Notes under the pieces: generated by a model
What the model saw: the letters and a program-made list of their open reading frames with translations, nothing else
Told to the model about the DNA's origin: nothing
The model's database searches: none
Origin: Lamellibrachia satsuma
Taxonomy: Eukaryota; Annelida; Polychaeta; Sabellida; Siboglinidae
Reading direction: 5' to 3'
Assembly: GCA_033239005.1 (NCBI GenBank)
Contig: BSQZ01000011.1
Location: 4,800,001 to 4,864,000 of the forward strand
Length of the DNA: 64,000 nucleotides
Part shown: piece after piece, positions 47,341 to 59,000 of the stretch
How positions within the stretch are numbered: the first letter of the stretch is position 1
Layout of the letters: every line of letters starts with the position of its first letter
Position numbers and translations under genes: made by a program

Positions 47341-48330
47341 TTACATCTTCCCCCACTTTGAAATGTAGGCGTCCGCGTCTGAAATATGTCTAATTATTAA
47401 GCAATAATCTTGGATCCCGAAAGGGGTTACTATGGTAGCCTGCATTACGTCGCTGTCTCCATGGGCCACTTGCGACTGCAGCATATCGTCACGATGCATT
47501 CGAATATCAACAGGTAAACGCGGAACCCGGCTAATCATGAAGTAAAATGGACTAAACCCAGTCGCGACAAGAGTCATGAGGTGTTACATTGTAGGCATAT
47601 GTTAATTCTGGCAAATGCTCTGGCCACTGAGTGGGTGTCAACGTGCGAAGCAATGCATGCATTGTTCTGGATCGCGTAAATCTTGTACAACTCGGTGACA
47701 ATTTTGGCGTCAAAACACCGTCCCTGGTCCGAGTGTATCAGACACGGAACTCCATAACGGAAGAACCACTCCCGTACCAGAGCTTTGGGTACAGTTTGCG
47801 CTGTCTGGTTCCTAGTCGGCCCTGCTATAGTTAATTTGCTGTATACGTCCGTCATGACCAGAACATTTTCCATACCGCTACTGGCAAGCTCGAGTACTGT
47901 AAAATCGATGGCGATTACTTCTGAAGGTTCCCTGGCCACAATGCTATGCATTTGTGTGCGTACCTTTAGATGTGACATTCATACCCAGTATCCCCGATAC
48001 TGGGTATGAATGTCACATCTGTTTTTTCGCCTGCTATATCACATGAAATGATAGGGGTCTTACCCACTATAGCGTCCACTAACACACCGACATAGATCGC
48101 GCTACTGGACCATCCCGCATTGCACGGGTATCTGACTGATCCCCGTACGTATGAACACCTGACTGTTCATCGGTAGGGCGTCTATAACTTGCCCGATTCC
48201 AACATGTATTCGGGGTATGACCCCTTCGCCTGCAGTACTCACAATGAAGTGATCCGCTGCTGCGAGGTGCCGGTCTGCTAGGTCTCTCTTCAACTGCGCA
48301 TTACTGCGGGTTTCCCCAAAGGTAGACACC
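47341..48330 (-). mobile_element. Ty3/Gypsy-like LTR retrotransposon relic (Gag zinc knuckle and integrase)
   Basis: Minus strand. A CCHC zinc knuckle CEYCRRRGHTPNTC is encoded at 48202-48243, as in Gag. After a short decayed stretch the sequence jumps to an integrase core (47574-47978) with IAIDFTVLELASSG, NVLVMTDVYSK, ALVREWFFRYGVP and HSDQGRCFD; the first two catalytic Asp are present and the final Glu region is decayed. A following piece (47341-47577) has TGFSPFYFMISRVPRLP, usual just after the catalytic core. Protease, reverse transcriptase and RNase H are missing, deleted at the palindrome 47968-48020. No LTRs were recognised. The relic is absent from left block X. Confidence 0.8.
47968..48020. 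repeat. Perfect 25-bp inverted repeat with 3-base loop
   Basis: AGATGTGACATTCATACCCA continuing to 47992 is mirrored exactly at 47996-48020, separated by CCC. It lies exactly where the Gypsy relic loses its central part, suggesting a template-switch or fold-back repair junction. Confidence 0.97.
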
Positions 48331-48439
48331 AGTCACGTAAATATCTTATCGATACAGTCCTTCTCATTACTTGGGGCGTACCTTGTAATGTAACACAGGT
48401 GGATTTTTCTGCACTAGAATCCCCTTGTTCTTAACACAT

Positions 48440-49035
48440 TTATAATAATAATATATTTTATTCGTACTAAAAATTGTACAATTCGATTAAACCAGTGTAT
48501 ATAAGCTATTGTGTACATAAAACAGCAAGCATTGAGCGCAACTCGTCTATGAATAAAAAAGAAGTGCTGCACGCATGATCTATACTCTCCAACAAATCTT
48601 TTGTAAATGACACTTTGCTTGTATTAGTTGCTCGTCCAGCCCCTCCAGGTAGTGGTCTTGAACCATTTCATAAAAGTTGTTTGATTTCATCCTGCAGAAA
48701 GTCATGGTATCAAGTTTGAGCTAGGACAAGATGTAATTGAAGCTTTTAGACATATATGAGCCACAACCTTGAAGTTTCAAACTGGTGTTATTGCATTTTA
48801 AACAGCTCTGCATCAATCGCACCATTCGAATCATAATCTGAATTTGAGTTGGTAAACAATCTGCTAAAAGTGGCACCATATTATAGTGAGTGCAAACTGG
48901 TTGATTGAACAGTTTTCTGATACCTTTGAGCCACGTAGTATAAAACTCATCAACACATTTGTCTTGTAAGTTCCGCAGACATACACCATAGGAATATGTA
49001 GAGTACGATACAAATAATTGACGTTTTGTGTTTAT
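48440..49035 (-). mobile_element. LINE 3' fragment (C-terminal region of ORF2 and tail)
   Basis: Read on the minus strand, the sequence gives YGVCLRNLQDKCVDEFYTTW, LFNQPVCTHYNMVPLLADCL and RLMQSCLKCNN, typical of the C-terminus of non-LTR ORF2 proteins, followed by an AT-rich tail ending in a short ATT-type repeat at about 48442. It is a 5'-truncated copy inserted just before right block X. Confidence 0.7.
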
Positions 49036-49250
49036 AATACAAAACCCAAAATTAGCAGATAATGCATTTACATGAGAGATTTGTGGGGCATTTACCCGTA
49101 GTTGGTCAGAAACGTGTGATGCACTGTCTCAGTGTTTTAGCTTATTATTTTTTTCACTTTACTACTATTTTACATATTTACCTTGTTACTTTGTTAGAGA
49201 TATACTCTGAAATAGACCACTCTTGTGTTAGGCTATGCATGGCTGTTTTC

Positions 49251-49343
49251 AGTTAAATATCACAAGAACAACAACACCCAAGTTAAATGTCACAAGAACA
49301 ACAACACACAAGTTAAATGTCACAAGAACAACAACCCACAAGT
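49251..49343. repeat. 30-bp tandem repeat, three copies
   Basis: Unit AGTTAAATGTCACAAGAACA followed by an ACAACACACA-type half. The left block has two degenerate copies (about 4073-4130). Confidence 0.85.
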
Positions 49344-50307
49344 TCGCTCATGTATCAGTGATACACATCAGTAGAGCGTAAACCTGCGACTCGATTGAAT
49401 ATATGTTTACGGGTATGCTTGAAGTGCATACCAATTGGCAAAAACGTATGTTCATTAGAGGATATTCATAAAGTACGTCACGCTACTTTTGGACGTTTTG
49501 GAGACCGCACCTACACTCTCTTGTAATGCTAGCCTGTACCCCCCCCAACTACGTATTTGAGAAAGCTCCCACTTAATATGCATAGGGCCTATATCTGTTT
49601 TTATATTCGTTGCATGTCTGCATTGGCTCATAGTTCACATGTGGAATATAAATCTGTATAACTAATGATAAACAATAGCATAAAATATCCATGTGTAATA
49701 AGTTTAATAAGTGTAATGATACATATAATGAAGCCCTTTGGAAGTCTTCCCTGCATTGCTACACTGACGACACTCGTATGGCAATTGCTGCTATGGCAAT
49801 TGCTGATCAGTATGATATCGACAGCTAAACGAGCCAAAACGTTTTATTTTTTAAATCGTTATGTAACGGTTACTAAGATACCCCCACTTCGTCAGCGTTT
49901 CAAGAAATGGCAACATATCTGAATTTTTCTAAGCCTGTTGTCAAATTTGCTGGACTTCTGTCTGTTATTAGTGTTTCCGTGGGATAGTGACATTTCAGTA
50001 AAGTTTACATTATTATTTATATTAACGAAATGTTGCTCGCATGACCTTTATCGGCATTAGAGTTTACAATGACTTCACATGAGGCCAAAGTTGGTCACTA
50101 CGTCGTCGTTGTGACAACCAAGACCGCACCTATTGACAAATGTATATTTAAGCTGTACAAACGGTTACAACTGACACAGTGACCTATACGTCGAAGGCGG
50201 AGTCGCAAAGTAGTGCATCAATCTCCCGAAATGTCAAGCAGGCCTATTTGCATTTAATCGAGCAATACGCGGGTTTTGCCATTTTACGTGGTACACGCGT
50301 TCTTGCC

Positions 50308-53300
50308 ATGGACCTGTTTATTTCTTTGATCGCGTTGGCCGCTGTCAGCCGGACGGCAGAGTCCTGCTGGGCGTCGTCATCCAGAATATCACCATCACCG
50401 CCATCCCCGGACTCACAGGACACCATGCCCCGGTTGGAGGAGGCGAATCCGACAAATCCGCATAATGAACAAAATAGTTTGGTCCTGGATTTGATGACTT
50501 ATCCATTCCGCAGCGAGGTAAACGCAACACGTAAGTAACATTCACATTTTCTTAGTACTATGAAATACTCTCTAATACATATGGTATCCACGTTACTAGT
50601 ATTCAGTGTCAGTATTTACACGGGACGATGGTAGATACATGCTTGAAAAATCACCGTCTCCCTACCTCGAGATGGACAGCATCCGCTTCACACTACCAGC
50701 GATTGATATACTATTGAAGAACATCAACCAAACTAAAGCTGCAGACCCCGATGAATTTCCGACAAGAATTCTAAAGGAGACGACCAAGGAGATCTCTTGT
50801 GTGCTATCTTGTGTGCTATCTTGTGTGCTATCTTGTGTGCTATCCGTCATGTTGCAGCAGTCCTGCGAGGAAGGCACCGTCCCATCTATTTGATCTACGT
50901 TACGTATATCGGCGATTTACAAAACAGTTGACAAGACCACACCGCTTAATTATAGATCGGTTTCCCTTACAACTAACCAACACGGTTACCGGAAGTGTAT
51001 GTCATCTTTCTGGACAGTAAAACTGGACAGTAAAACCTTCGATAAAGAGTCTGACACAAAGATTCTCCAAACAATCCGTTACTACGGAATAAACAGGAAG
51101 ATAAAAAAATTTTGAGAACGTTCATTAAAACGTGTGTATTTAGACACCAACTTACTTATTCTAATCGTAATGCCAGTTTGTACGTACTAAGAAAACAGTA
51201 CAACTGTATCATATGTATAACGTGTTGTGTTCGTATGGTCGAGTATGTTGAATGTTAATAATGACACCCTATTTGCCTTCAGATTTCAAGTTGTACTGCG
51301 TGTTCACTAAGGGCAACTTTACCTTAGAGGTGGACATCGGAATGAACTACACAGGCGTGGTGGGTGATCAGTTGCTCAAATGTTTGGATTGTCGAATGGA
51401 TGGAATGGGCTGCTACCTCGTGCCGTTAAGGTATATACTCATTACTGATCACCACCCACTTTCACACAAACACATTTGATGGCGTTTCAACATCGAACAA
51501 CTGTCGGCATCTCCAGCACTTCAACACTGTTCATTGAAACGAACACTACGCAAAACAAATACTCACAGCCATCCTTTATCTGCATATATATGATAAATAA
51601 TTACACCACATACACAAACAAACACATAAACCACACTTGGCTGGCTTGTTGGTAAGTACTTGTTGGTAAGTACTTGTTGGTAATACTTGCGAAAAGGGCA
51701 CTTTCCTCTAACAGGCACCAGTTGCTGGTCAATGTCTACGTCTTGCGTGTAATACCAGCACAAGTCAACCACGAACATCTCCCAGACACTAATGAATCGT
51801 TTTCCCTTCTCTCTGCTCTGATAAACCTTTCTTCAAATCTTACATAGGAGATCATATCTTTGAAGTGACGCAATGCCATTGTTGCACCTATGGTTTTCCC
51901 CCCACATTCAGTCAACCGTAGTTCATGCAAAGGTTCCGTGTAAACCCTGTTTACTCCAGCAATCAACACCAGCATACGAATGCCTTCAACGCTGGACACA
52001 TGGAAAGAATGGAAGGAGAACGGTTGACGGAGAGACTGGATGCGCTTAGAGTGGATTGTAGACGGAGCAGAGGGAGACCGACTGTGTGAAGAGAGATTTG
52101 GCGAGAGTGGGGGCAGAATGAGAGCTGGGGATGGGGGAGTAGAGACGGTTGTTGGAAGCGTGAAACGGGATCAGTGACGAAGAAACAGGGAAAACAAATC
52201 GACGACCGGTATCGGTGCCAGCGTCACCCCAGGCTACAGGGATAAAGAGGAGAGCAACAACTACTCATCGATGGTTGTTGGTTATCCCGGTGCGGGGCCG
52301 TTAATAGCGTCTAGAAACCGATAAGTAGTGTATTCACCAATGGATGCAATTCTGTCCGTAGTTACGTATGCGTATCTCGGGGCGAAACTTATTGAGAACA
52401 TGTGACCGGCAAATTCAGCTGACTCAATACCTATAAGTTACGGAACCTGCGACACACAGAGCGAGAAACCAACAGCTGAGCCATATGTCCAGTACTTGAT
52501 CTGTTTCATGTTTTTACTCCATCTGAAATTGACGTCAATGGACTACCTTTTTGCAGCCCAAACTGATCTGCTAGGGATTAGTTTTACTCAAGGGGACCAA
52601 ATGGGGCAGCCGAAGTCGGTCCGGGCGGACTGACTTTGGCGGTCAAATTGGTCTGGTGGACTAGTTATATTCAGGGGGCCAGTTTTGACTGCCTCAATCG
52701 ATCCAGTGGATTCATTGGCCGCCAAAATAGACCCCCGGACCGATTTTTAATGGGACCAATTTTTAGCTTGGCAGAACAAAAGTTGCACCGATAGTTTCAT
52801 AGTGACATCAGCATATCAACATAGATACGTTCACACTAACCAATTTGTCCAACCAGTCAGTGTTCCCTGTGAGGGTTAACCTTCACGTGATACTAATATG
52901 TAGTGTGTGAATTAGTAATATCCGCAGTCGTTGTTCTAATCATCGAAAGAATTAGATTTAGTCGTTCGATCTGCATAGGCGCAAAATAGTGCATATCCAA
53001 AATGGCAAACACTGTGTGGGTCAATGCCAATCTTGAGTGTGACTCCCATCCTCTCGCCAATCACGTGACAAAGTTTTGACATTTCACCAACTGTGAAATT
53101 CGAGAGTTTTCAGCGTCACTATTTTCACTTCAATAAATGCTGGATCAAGCATTAAATATTTTAATAATTTGTCTGATGAATTCACAGAAAGCACATACTA
53201 AAGTTGCTCAAAGGAGCTAGCGTGTCGTAGTGGCTACTAGATAGGTTTGAATGTTCGCAATTTTAAATGAGACGAGCAAAAACATCGAATTGAGGATGGC

Positions 53301-53535
53301 CCTTTCAACATCAACGGCGGCTGTCGTTGTTGATTCGTTCAATCTCTAATCTATACATATAATATTACGTTGGTACCTTGACCGGCTTTATTTCAGATCT
53401 CATTCCGATGAACCGGAAGTACCGACATCTGGAGATATACCCAATACGTCAGCTCTGAAGACGACCGCAAGAGCACGGGGTCTGTCTGCTGCTACATGGG
53501 TGCTGATACTTCCAGTGTTATGCATAGTGACTTGA
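50308..53535 (+). CDS. Gene X, right copy: candidate three-exon GPI-anchored glycoprotein
   Basis: Exon 1 (coding 50308-50530) starts in a strong context GCCATGG and begins MDLFISLIALAAVSRTAESC, a good signal peptide, then a Ser/Pro-rich segment; it ends at GTAAGT in phase 1. Exon 2 (51283-51430) follows TTGCCTTCAG, phase 1 in and phase 2 out, and encodes a domain with cysteines spaced C-x27-C-x2-C-x6-C and sequons NFT and NYT. A third sequon, NAT, lies at the exon 1 end. Exon 3 (53397-53535) follows TTTATTTCAG in phase 2 and ends GLSAATWVLILPVLCIVT, a hydrophobic tail without a cytoplasmic segment, as in GPI-anchor signals. Total 169 residues. The CxxC near a Gly-rich turn loosely recalls VWC-type domains, but the family is not recognised. 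Further exons in the 2-kb intron 2 cannot be excluded. Confidence 0.5.
50600..51115 (+). mobile_element. Degenerate LINE reverse-transcriptase fragment inside gene X intron 1 (right)
   Basis: Counterpart of 5160-5758: SVFTRDDGRY, LLKNINQTKAADPDEFPTRIL, and later ILQTIRYYGINRKIKKF. A 12-bp unit TCTTGTGTGCTA has expanded to four copies in frame at about 50793-50842. It is non-functional. Confidence 0.75.
51431..53396. other. Gene X intron 2 (right)
   Basis: Non-coding in appearance. It holds a three-copy 14-bp TTGTTGGTAAGTAC repeat (about 51646-51685) and the GGGGACCAA-rich segment (about 52590-52770) shared with the left intron (about 7460-7620). Confidence 0.4.
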
Positions 53536-54779
53536 CACAACCTTTGTGTCTGTATATGTGTTTGTACTAGCAAGTAATATCCTCAAGGACACATCACGCC
53601 AGTGCGCATGGCGGTTAGCTGATCACCTAGACTCTTAGATGTTGAATGATACTTGTCTTGAACGAGTCTAAAGAGCTACACGAGACAGTGCTTCATGTAG
53701 AACGTTCCCATCTTTAACAATAGACGGCGAAAAAAATTTTTCCAAATGTATTGGAAGTGTATCTAATTTGAAGAAATTTAGTATTGTGTTTACGTGAGCT
53801 CTTAGTACTGTGTTTGATGTATTTGTCTAGTGGTATATATGTCTGATTGTGCCGAATTTCATATAATATACATTGTCTTGGAATTGTTCTCCTTGTCTGG
53901 AATGTCACTTACGTCACGAAAGATCAGAGCAAACAGCGCCCGCGACGAAACCGCCACGTCACTGACTGTGAACGACTAAGCCAAGTTCTGTGGTCTTCAC
54001 TGATGGTTAGATATGTCAGTATTTCACGCAAGATGTTTGTAAACAGGTTAAACGTTATTTGAAAGCCACCTTTCAACAATGTATTGCCGTTTTATTAGAG
54101 GCGAACATGTGTTTTGAAGCGGTACTTGTATTTGCTGTAAGTAATTAACGACAACTATCACATCCCACAATACCGCTCATCCTATATATGTCGGCAGGAA
54201 TGAGAACTAGTCGTTCCCGGCTGAGTGATAATACGGGTTCGCGGCCATTTGTTTACCATAGGCCGAGAAAAATTAAGCGCCCAAAATCTGTTAATTCTTC
54301 AAGGCATGAAAACTACGAATAATGTTTATTGTCTCTGAGGCAAAAGTAAATCGGTCTGATGTCTGTGAGAGCGAGCACTGGCACTGATGTTTCGTTTGAG
54401 AGTGGGCAGGTCTCGTACCCCGCCCCAGACCCGAACCTGAGGAACGCCCGGTAGCTACGATTTACATCGATAGCATCGTACAGGAAGCCAGCACTGCTGC
54501 CAACAGGCGAAGGCCCGGTACACACAGGGACGACTGACTAACCATCGGTAGTTGGAGGAAATTGGGGGTAGTCGGGCGCTCCCCTTTTCCCGCCCCACAC
54601 AGTCAGTGATACATACGACTTGGGGTTACACACCAACCAGACCGACCCGTAGTCGCATCCGACACCAAACACGTGTTTACGCGACCACGTGGCGCTCTCT
54701 TATTGGCCCCTGATCCCCAACTCCTATGCCGAGTTCGAATTAGCGATTAACACCGACCAGTGGTCAGTCTAGTCACGAA
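53536..54779. other. Non-coding 3' part of right block X
   Basis: Parallel to 8423-10000 on the left, with indels. It contains the CCGACCAGTGGTCAG motif at 54753. No exon is supported. Confidence 0.45.
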
Positions 54780-55072
54780 AATATTTGACATGGTTTCTAA
54801 GTTCCACAATAGAGCCAATAGGTCAGGTTAACTGTTCTTTTTTAGTGAATGTACACGCAATAGTGGGGGGTGGGCTAACCTTATGCTTCTAAGATATTAT
54901 ATACACATTAACGTTTATTGAAAACCGCTGCCATTTAACTGACCAAGAAGCGTGAGCTTATAATGTCATCCAGGGAAAGAAGGTCGTTTTGGCGAATTGT
55001 TCTGACATATGAATCGATATATCTAAATGTCATATAAAGCAAAGATTTGTGTTGTTTCTACTTTGATTACTC

Positions 55073-55118
<46 letters not shown>

Positions 55119-55540
55119 TGTTGTTGTTGTTGTTGTTGTTGTTTTGCATGGTCATCCGAATTAAGGTTTTATCACAGTGGGAGCGTGGTGTACATTAAAC
55201 GTGAGTTATTTTGCTTATGATCTAAAAAATGCAAACGAAACAAGACGGATAGAAATATTAGGCAATACAACACATCATAAACGCCGTTCTACATAATTAT
55301 AAATAAGGAAGGTCCAGTCAAATGTAGGAATAATAATTCTTAATGTTATACATATCCACTACAGTACCCATTGTATGGGAGTTTTCTCCACATGTTAGAA
55401 GGAGGGGGTATTGTACCATTATCACTATGATTGCAATGTTCATTTTCGCATTAAATGTAATTAAGGAAGTCAATTCATACGTGTTTCCAAACAAGGACGC
55501 TTTGTCCCCATATCCGTTTAGAATGCTACTGTTGTAAAAC
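54780..55540. repeat. Start of a fifth, decayed tandem unit (U5)
   Basis: Starts at GACATGGTTTCTAAGTTCCAC and aligns with the 5' part of U1 (from about 10552). It retains the CCATTTAACTGACCAAGA and GATTGCAATG-TTCATTTTCGC blocks, but the hydrophobic frame is shifted. It is interrupted after about 55540 by microsatellites and LINEs. Confidence 0.8.
55075..55144. repeat. GTA and TTG trinucleotide microsatellites
   Basis: A (GTA)n run to 55117 followed directly by a (TTG)n run. The U1-U4 counterpart has only a short GTT run. Confidence 0.97.
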
Positions 55541-55870
55541 AAATAATAATACTTTTGTCAGCTAACTATGTTAAAATTGGATAATATAACAGTGTATGTC
55601 TCATACACTGCGTGGGCATAATAACGGCATCAAAGTTTTTACACAAAGTCATAGTTATTACCGTTCCTGCCTACTGAAAAACATCCTTGTGACGCCAATA
55701 CTGAAGTGTTGTTGTTGATCAATAAGAGCTCTGGCCCTGTCATATTATGGATAAATTTTCCCCAGAATCAGAGCATTGGCAACATGTGCCACGTGCACAG
55801 GAACTGCGAAAACCATATGTTATGATCATATTTATGCGCAGACCGTTTGGAACCAATTGTGTATCATGTA

Positions 55871-56009
<139 letters not shown>

Positions 56010-56029
56010 GGTACATACAAACATAAATT

Positions 56030-59000
56030 ATTATAAATGTATGATGAATAAATATAGTATCATATATTTAAAAAGTCGTCACTCCGGGCAAAAATAAATA
56101 TAATAATTATAAATGCTATTGTTTAAAAAAGGCACCAGTTAATATACAATTCTTTATCCTGTTTGTTTTTACTCTGGGTAAGGGGTAGCGTGTACAACAT
56201 AGCATATTATATGCCGCAACCCTTCCAGTTGGTAGGAGTTTGTGCAGTTTATGCTGTGGTTGTTCGATTTGTTTTAAAAAGTGTTCACATCACTGTGTAC
56301 TGCTCTCTTTCATAGTAACCAGTAGCGCATGTGGTAGTGCCTCGATATAGGGCGTGTCCGGGTATATAATGTTCATAGCACGGCTTTGCACTCGCTCCAT
56401 ATCACTTTGTAGACCCTGTGTGAGCGAAGTGGACCATGCAGGGCAGGCGTATTCCAGCGTGAGCCGGACCACCGTCATGTATACCGTTAAAAGGTATTTA
56501 TCGGGAGTAGCAGACTTTTTGATTTGGAGCAGTAGAAACAGCCTCGTGCCAGCTTTTCGTGTGATTTCACTAAACTTGTATATCCCATGTCAGATTGTTG
56601 GTAATAGTAATAATAATAGTGATGCCAAGTACATTTGCTTCAGTTACTCTCTGAGTCTCTGTTCCATTGATATGCATGGGTTGTAAATCTTTTCTTGTTT
56701 TAAAAAATCAGTAATAAGTTATTTTGTCTTAATTTGGTTGATTTTCATGTCTTTTGGGGTTATCCAACTGTACGCCACATCAGCTGTACGCCACATCAGC
56801 TGTACGCCACATCAGCTGCTTCCTGGAGGTCTGGCGTCTGGGTGTCTTATCCAGTGGAGACGTCTGTGCGTCTGATCCAGTGTAGACGTATGGGTGTCTG
56901 ATCCAGTGTAGACGTTTGGGTGTCTGATCCAGTGTAGACGTCTGGGTGTCTGATCCAGTGGAGACGTCTGGATGTCTGATCCAGTGTAGACGGCTGGGTG
57001 TCTGATCCAGTGTAGACGTCTGTGTCTGATCCAGTGTAGACGTCTGGGTGTCTGATCCAGTGGAGACGTCTGGATGTCTGATCCAGTGTAGACGGCTGGG
57101 TGTCTGATCCAGTGTAGACGTCTGGGTGTCTGATCCAGTGGAGACGTCTGGGTGTCTGATCCTGTGTAGACGTCTGGGTGTCTGATCCAGTGTAGACGTC
57201 TGGGTGTCTGATCCAGTGTAGACGTCTGTGTCTGATCCAGTGTAGACGTCTGGGTCTCTGATCCAGTGTAGACGTCTGGGTGTCTGATCCAGTGGAGGCG
57301 TCTGGGTGTCTGATCCAGTGGAGACGTCTGGGTGTCTGATCCAGTGTAGACGGCTGGGTGTCTAATCCAGTGTAGACGTCTGGGTGTCTGATCCAGTGGA
57401 GACGTCTGGGTGTCTGATCCAGTGGATACGTCTGGGTGTCTGATCCAGTGTAGACATCTGGGTGTCTGATCCAGCGTAGACGTCTGGGTGTCTGATCCAG
57501 TGGAGACGTCTGTGTCTGATCCAGTGTAGACGTCTGGGTGTCTGATCCAGTGTAGACGTCTGTGTCTGGTCCAGTGTAGACGTCTGGGTCTCTGATCCAG
57601 TGTAGACGTCTGGGTGTCTGATCCAGTGGAGGCGTCTGGGTGTCTGATCCAGTGTAGACGTATGGGTGTCTGATCCAGTGGAGACGTCTGTGTCTGATCC
57701 AGTGTAGACGTCTGGGTGTCTGATCCAGTGTAGACGTCTGGGTGTCTGATCAAGTGTAGACGTATGTGTCTGATCCAGTGTAGACGTATGTGTGTCTGAT
57801 CCAGTGTAGACGTCTGGGTGTCTGATCCAGAGTAGACGTCTGGGTGTGTGATCCAATGTAGACGTCTGGATGTCTGATCCAGTGGAGACGTCTGTGTCTG
57901 ATACAGTGTAGACGTCTGGGTGTGTAATCCAACGTAGACGTCTGGGTGTCTGATCCAGTGGAGACGTCTGGGTGTCTGATCCAGTGTAGACGTCAGGGTG
58001 TCTGATCCAGTGTAGTCGTCTGTGTCTGATCCAATGTAGACGTTGGATGTCTGATCCAGTGTAGACGTCTGGGTGTCTGATCCAGTGGAGACGTCTGGGT
58101 GTCTGATCCAGTGTAGACGTCTGGGGGTCTGATCCAGTGTAGACGTCTGTGTCTGATCCAGTGTAGACCTCTGGGTGTCTGATCCAGTGTAGACGTCTGG
58201 GTGTATGATCTAATGTAGACGTCTGGGTGTCTGATCCAGTGTAGACGTCTGGTTGTCTGATCCAGTGGAGACGTCTGGGTGTCTGATCCAATGTAGACGT
58301 CTGGGTATCTGATCCAGTGTAGACGTCTGTGTCTGATCCAGTGTAGACTTCTGGATGTGTGATCCAATGTAGACGTCTGGTTGTCTGATCCAGTGTAGAC
58401 GTCTGGGTGTCTGATCCAGTGGAGACGTTTGGGTGTCTGATCCAGTGTAGACGTCTGGGTGTCTGATCCAGTGTAGACGTCTGGGTGTCTGATCCAGTGT
58501 AGACGTCTGTGTCTGATCCAGTGTAGACGTCTGGGTGTCTGACACAATGTAGACGTCTGGGTGTCTGATCCAGTGTAGACGTCTGGGTGTGTGATCCAAT
58601 GTAGACGTCTGGGTGTCTGATCCAGTGTAGACGTCTGCGTGTCTGATCCAATGTAGATGTCTGGGTGTCTGATCCAGTGTAGACGGCTGTGTCTGATCCA
58701 GTGTAGACGTCTGGGTGTCTGATCCAGTGTAGACGTCTGGGTGTCTGATCCAGTGTAGACGTCTGGGTGTCTGATCCAGTGTAGACGTCTGGGTGTCTGA
58801 TCCAGTGTAGACGTCTGGGTGTATGATCCCGTGTAGACTTCTGGGCGTCTGATCCAATGTAGCCGTATGCGTGTCTGATCAAGTGTAGACGTCTGGGTGT
58901 CTGATCCAGTGTAGACGTCTGGGTGTGTGATCCAATGTAGACGTCTGGGTGGCTGCATCCAGTGTAGACGATGCACGTATCATCAATGTATATGCAAGAA

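Larger units (their letters stand above)
49090..54775. repeat. Block X, right copy (paralogue of 3830-10180)
   Basis: Colinear with the left block through the GTTAAATGTCACA repeats, gene X exons 1-3, the LINE remnant in intron 1 and the CCGACCAGTGGTC motif at 54753. Exon 1 differs by roughly 10 percent between blocks. Differences include lack of the expanded 60-bp minisatellite and of the 81-bp duplication. Both copies are followed by a peptide unit (U1 and U5). Confidence 0.85.
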
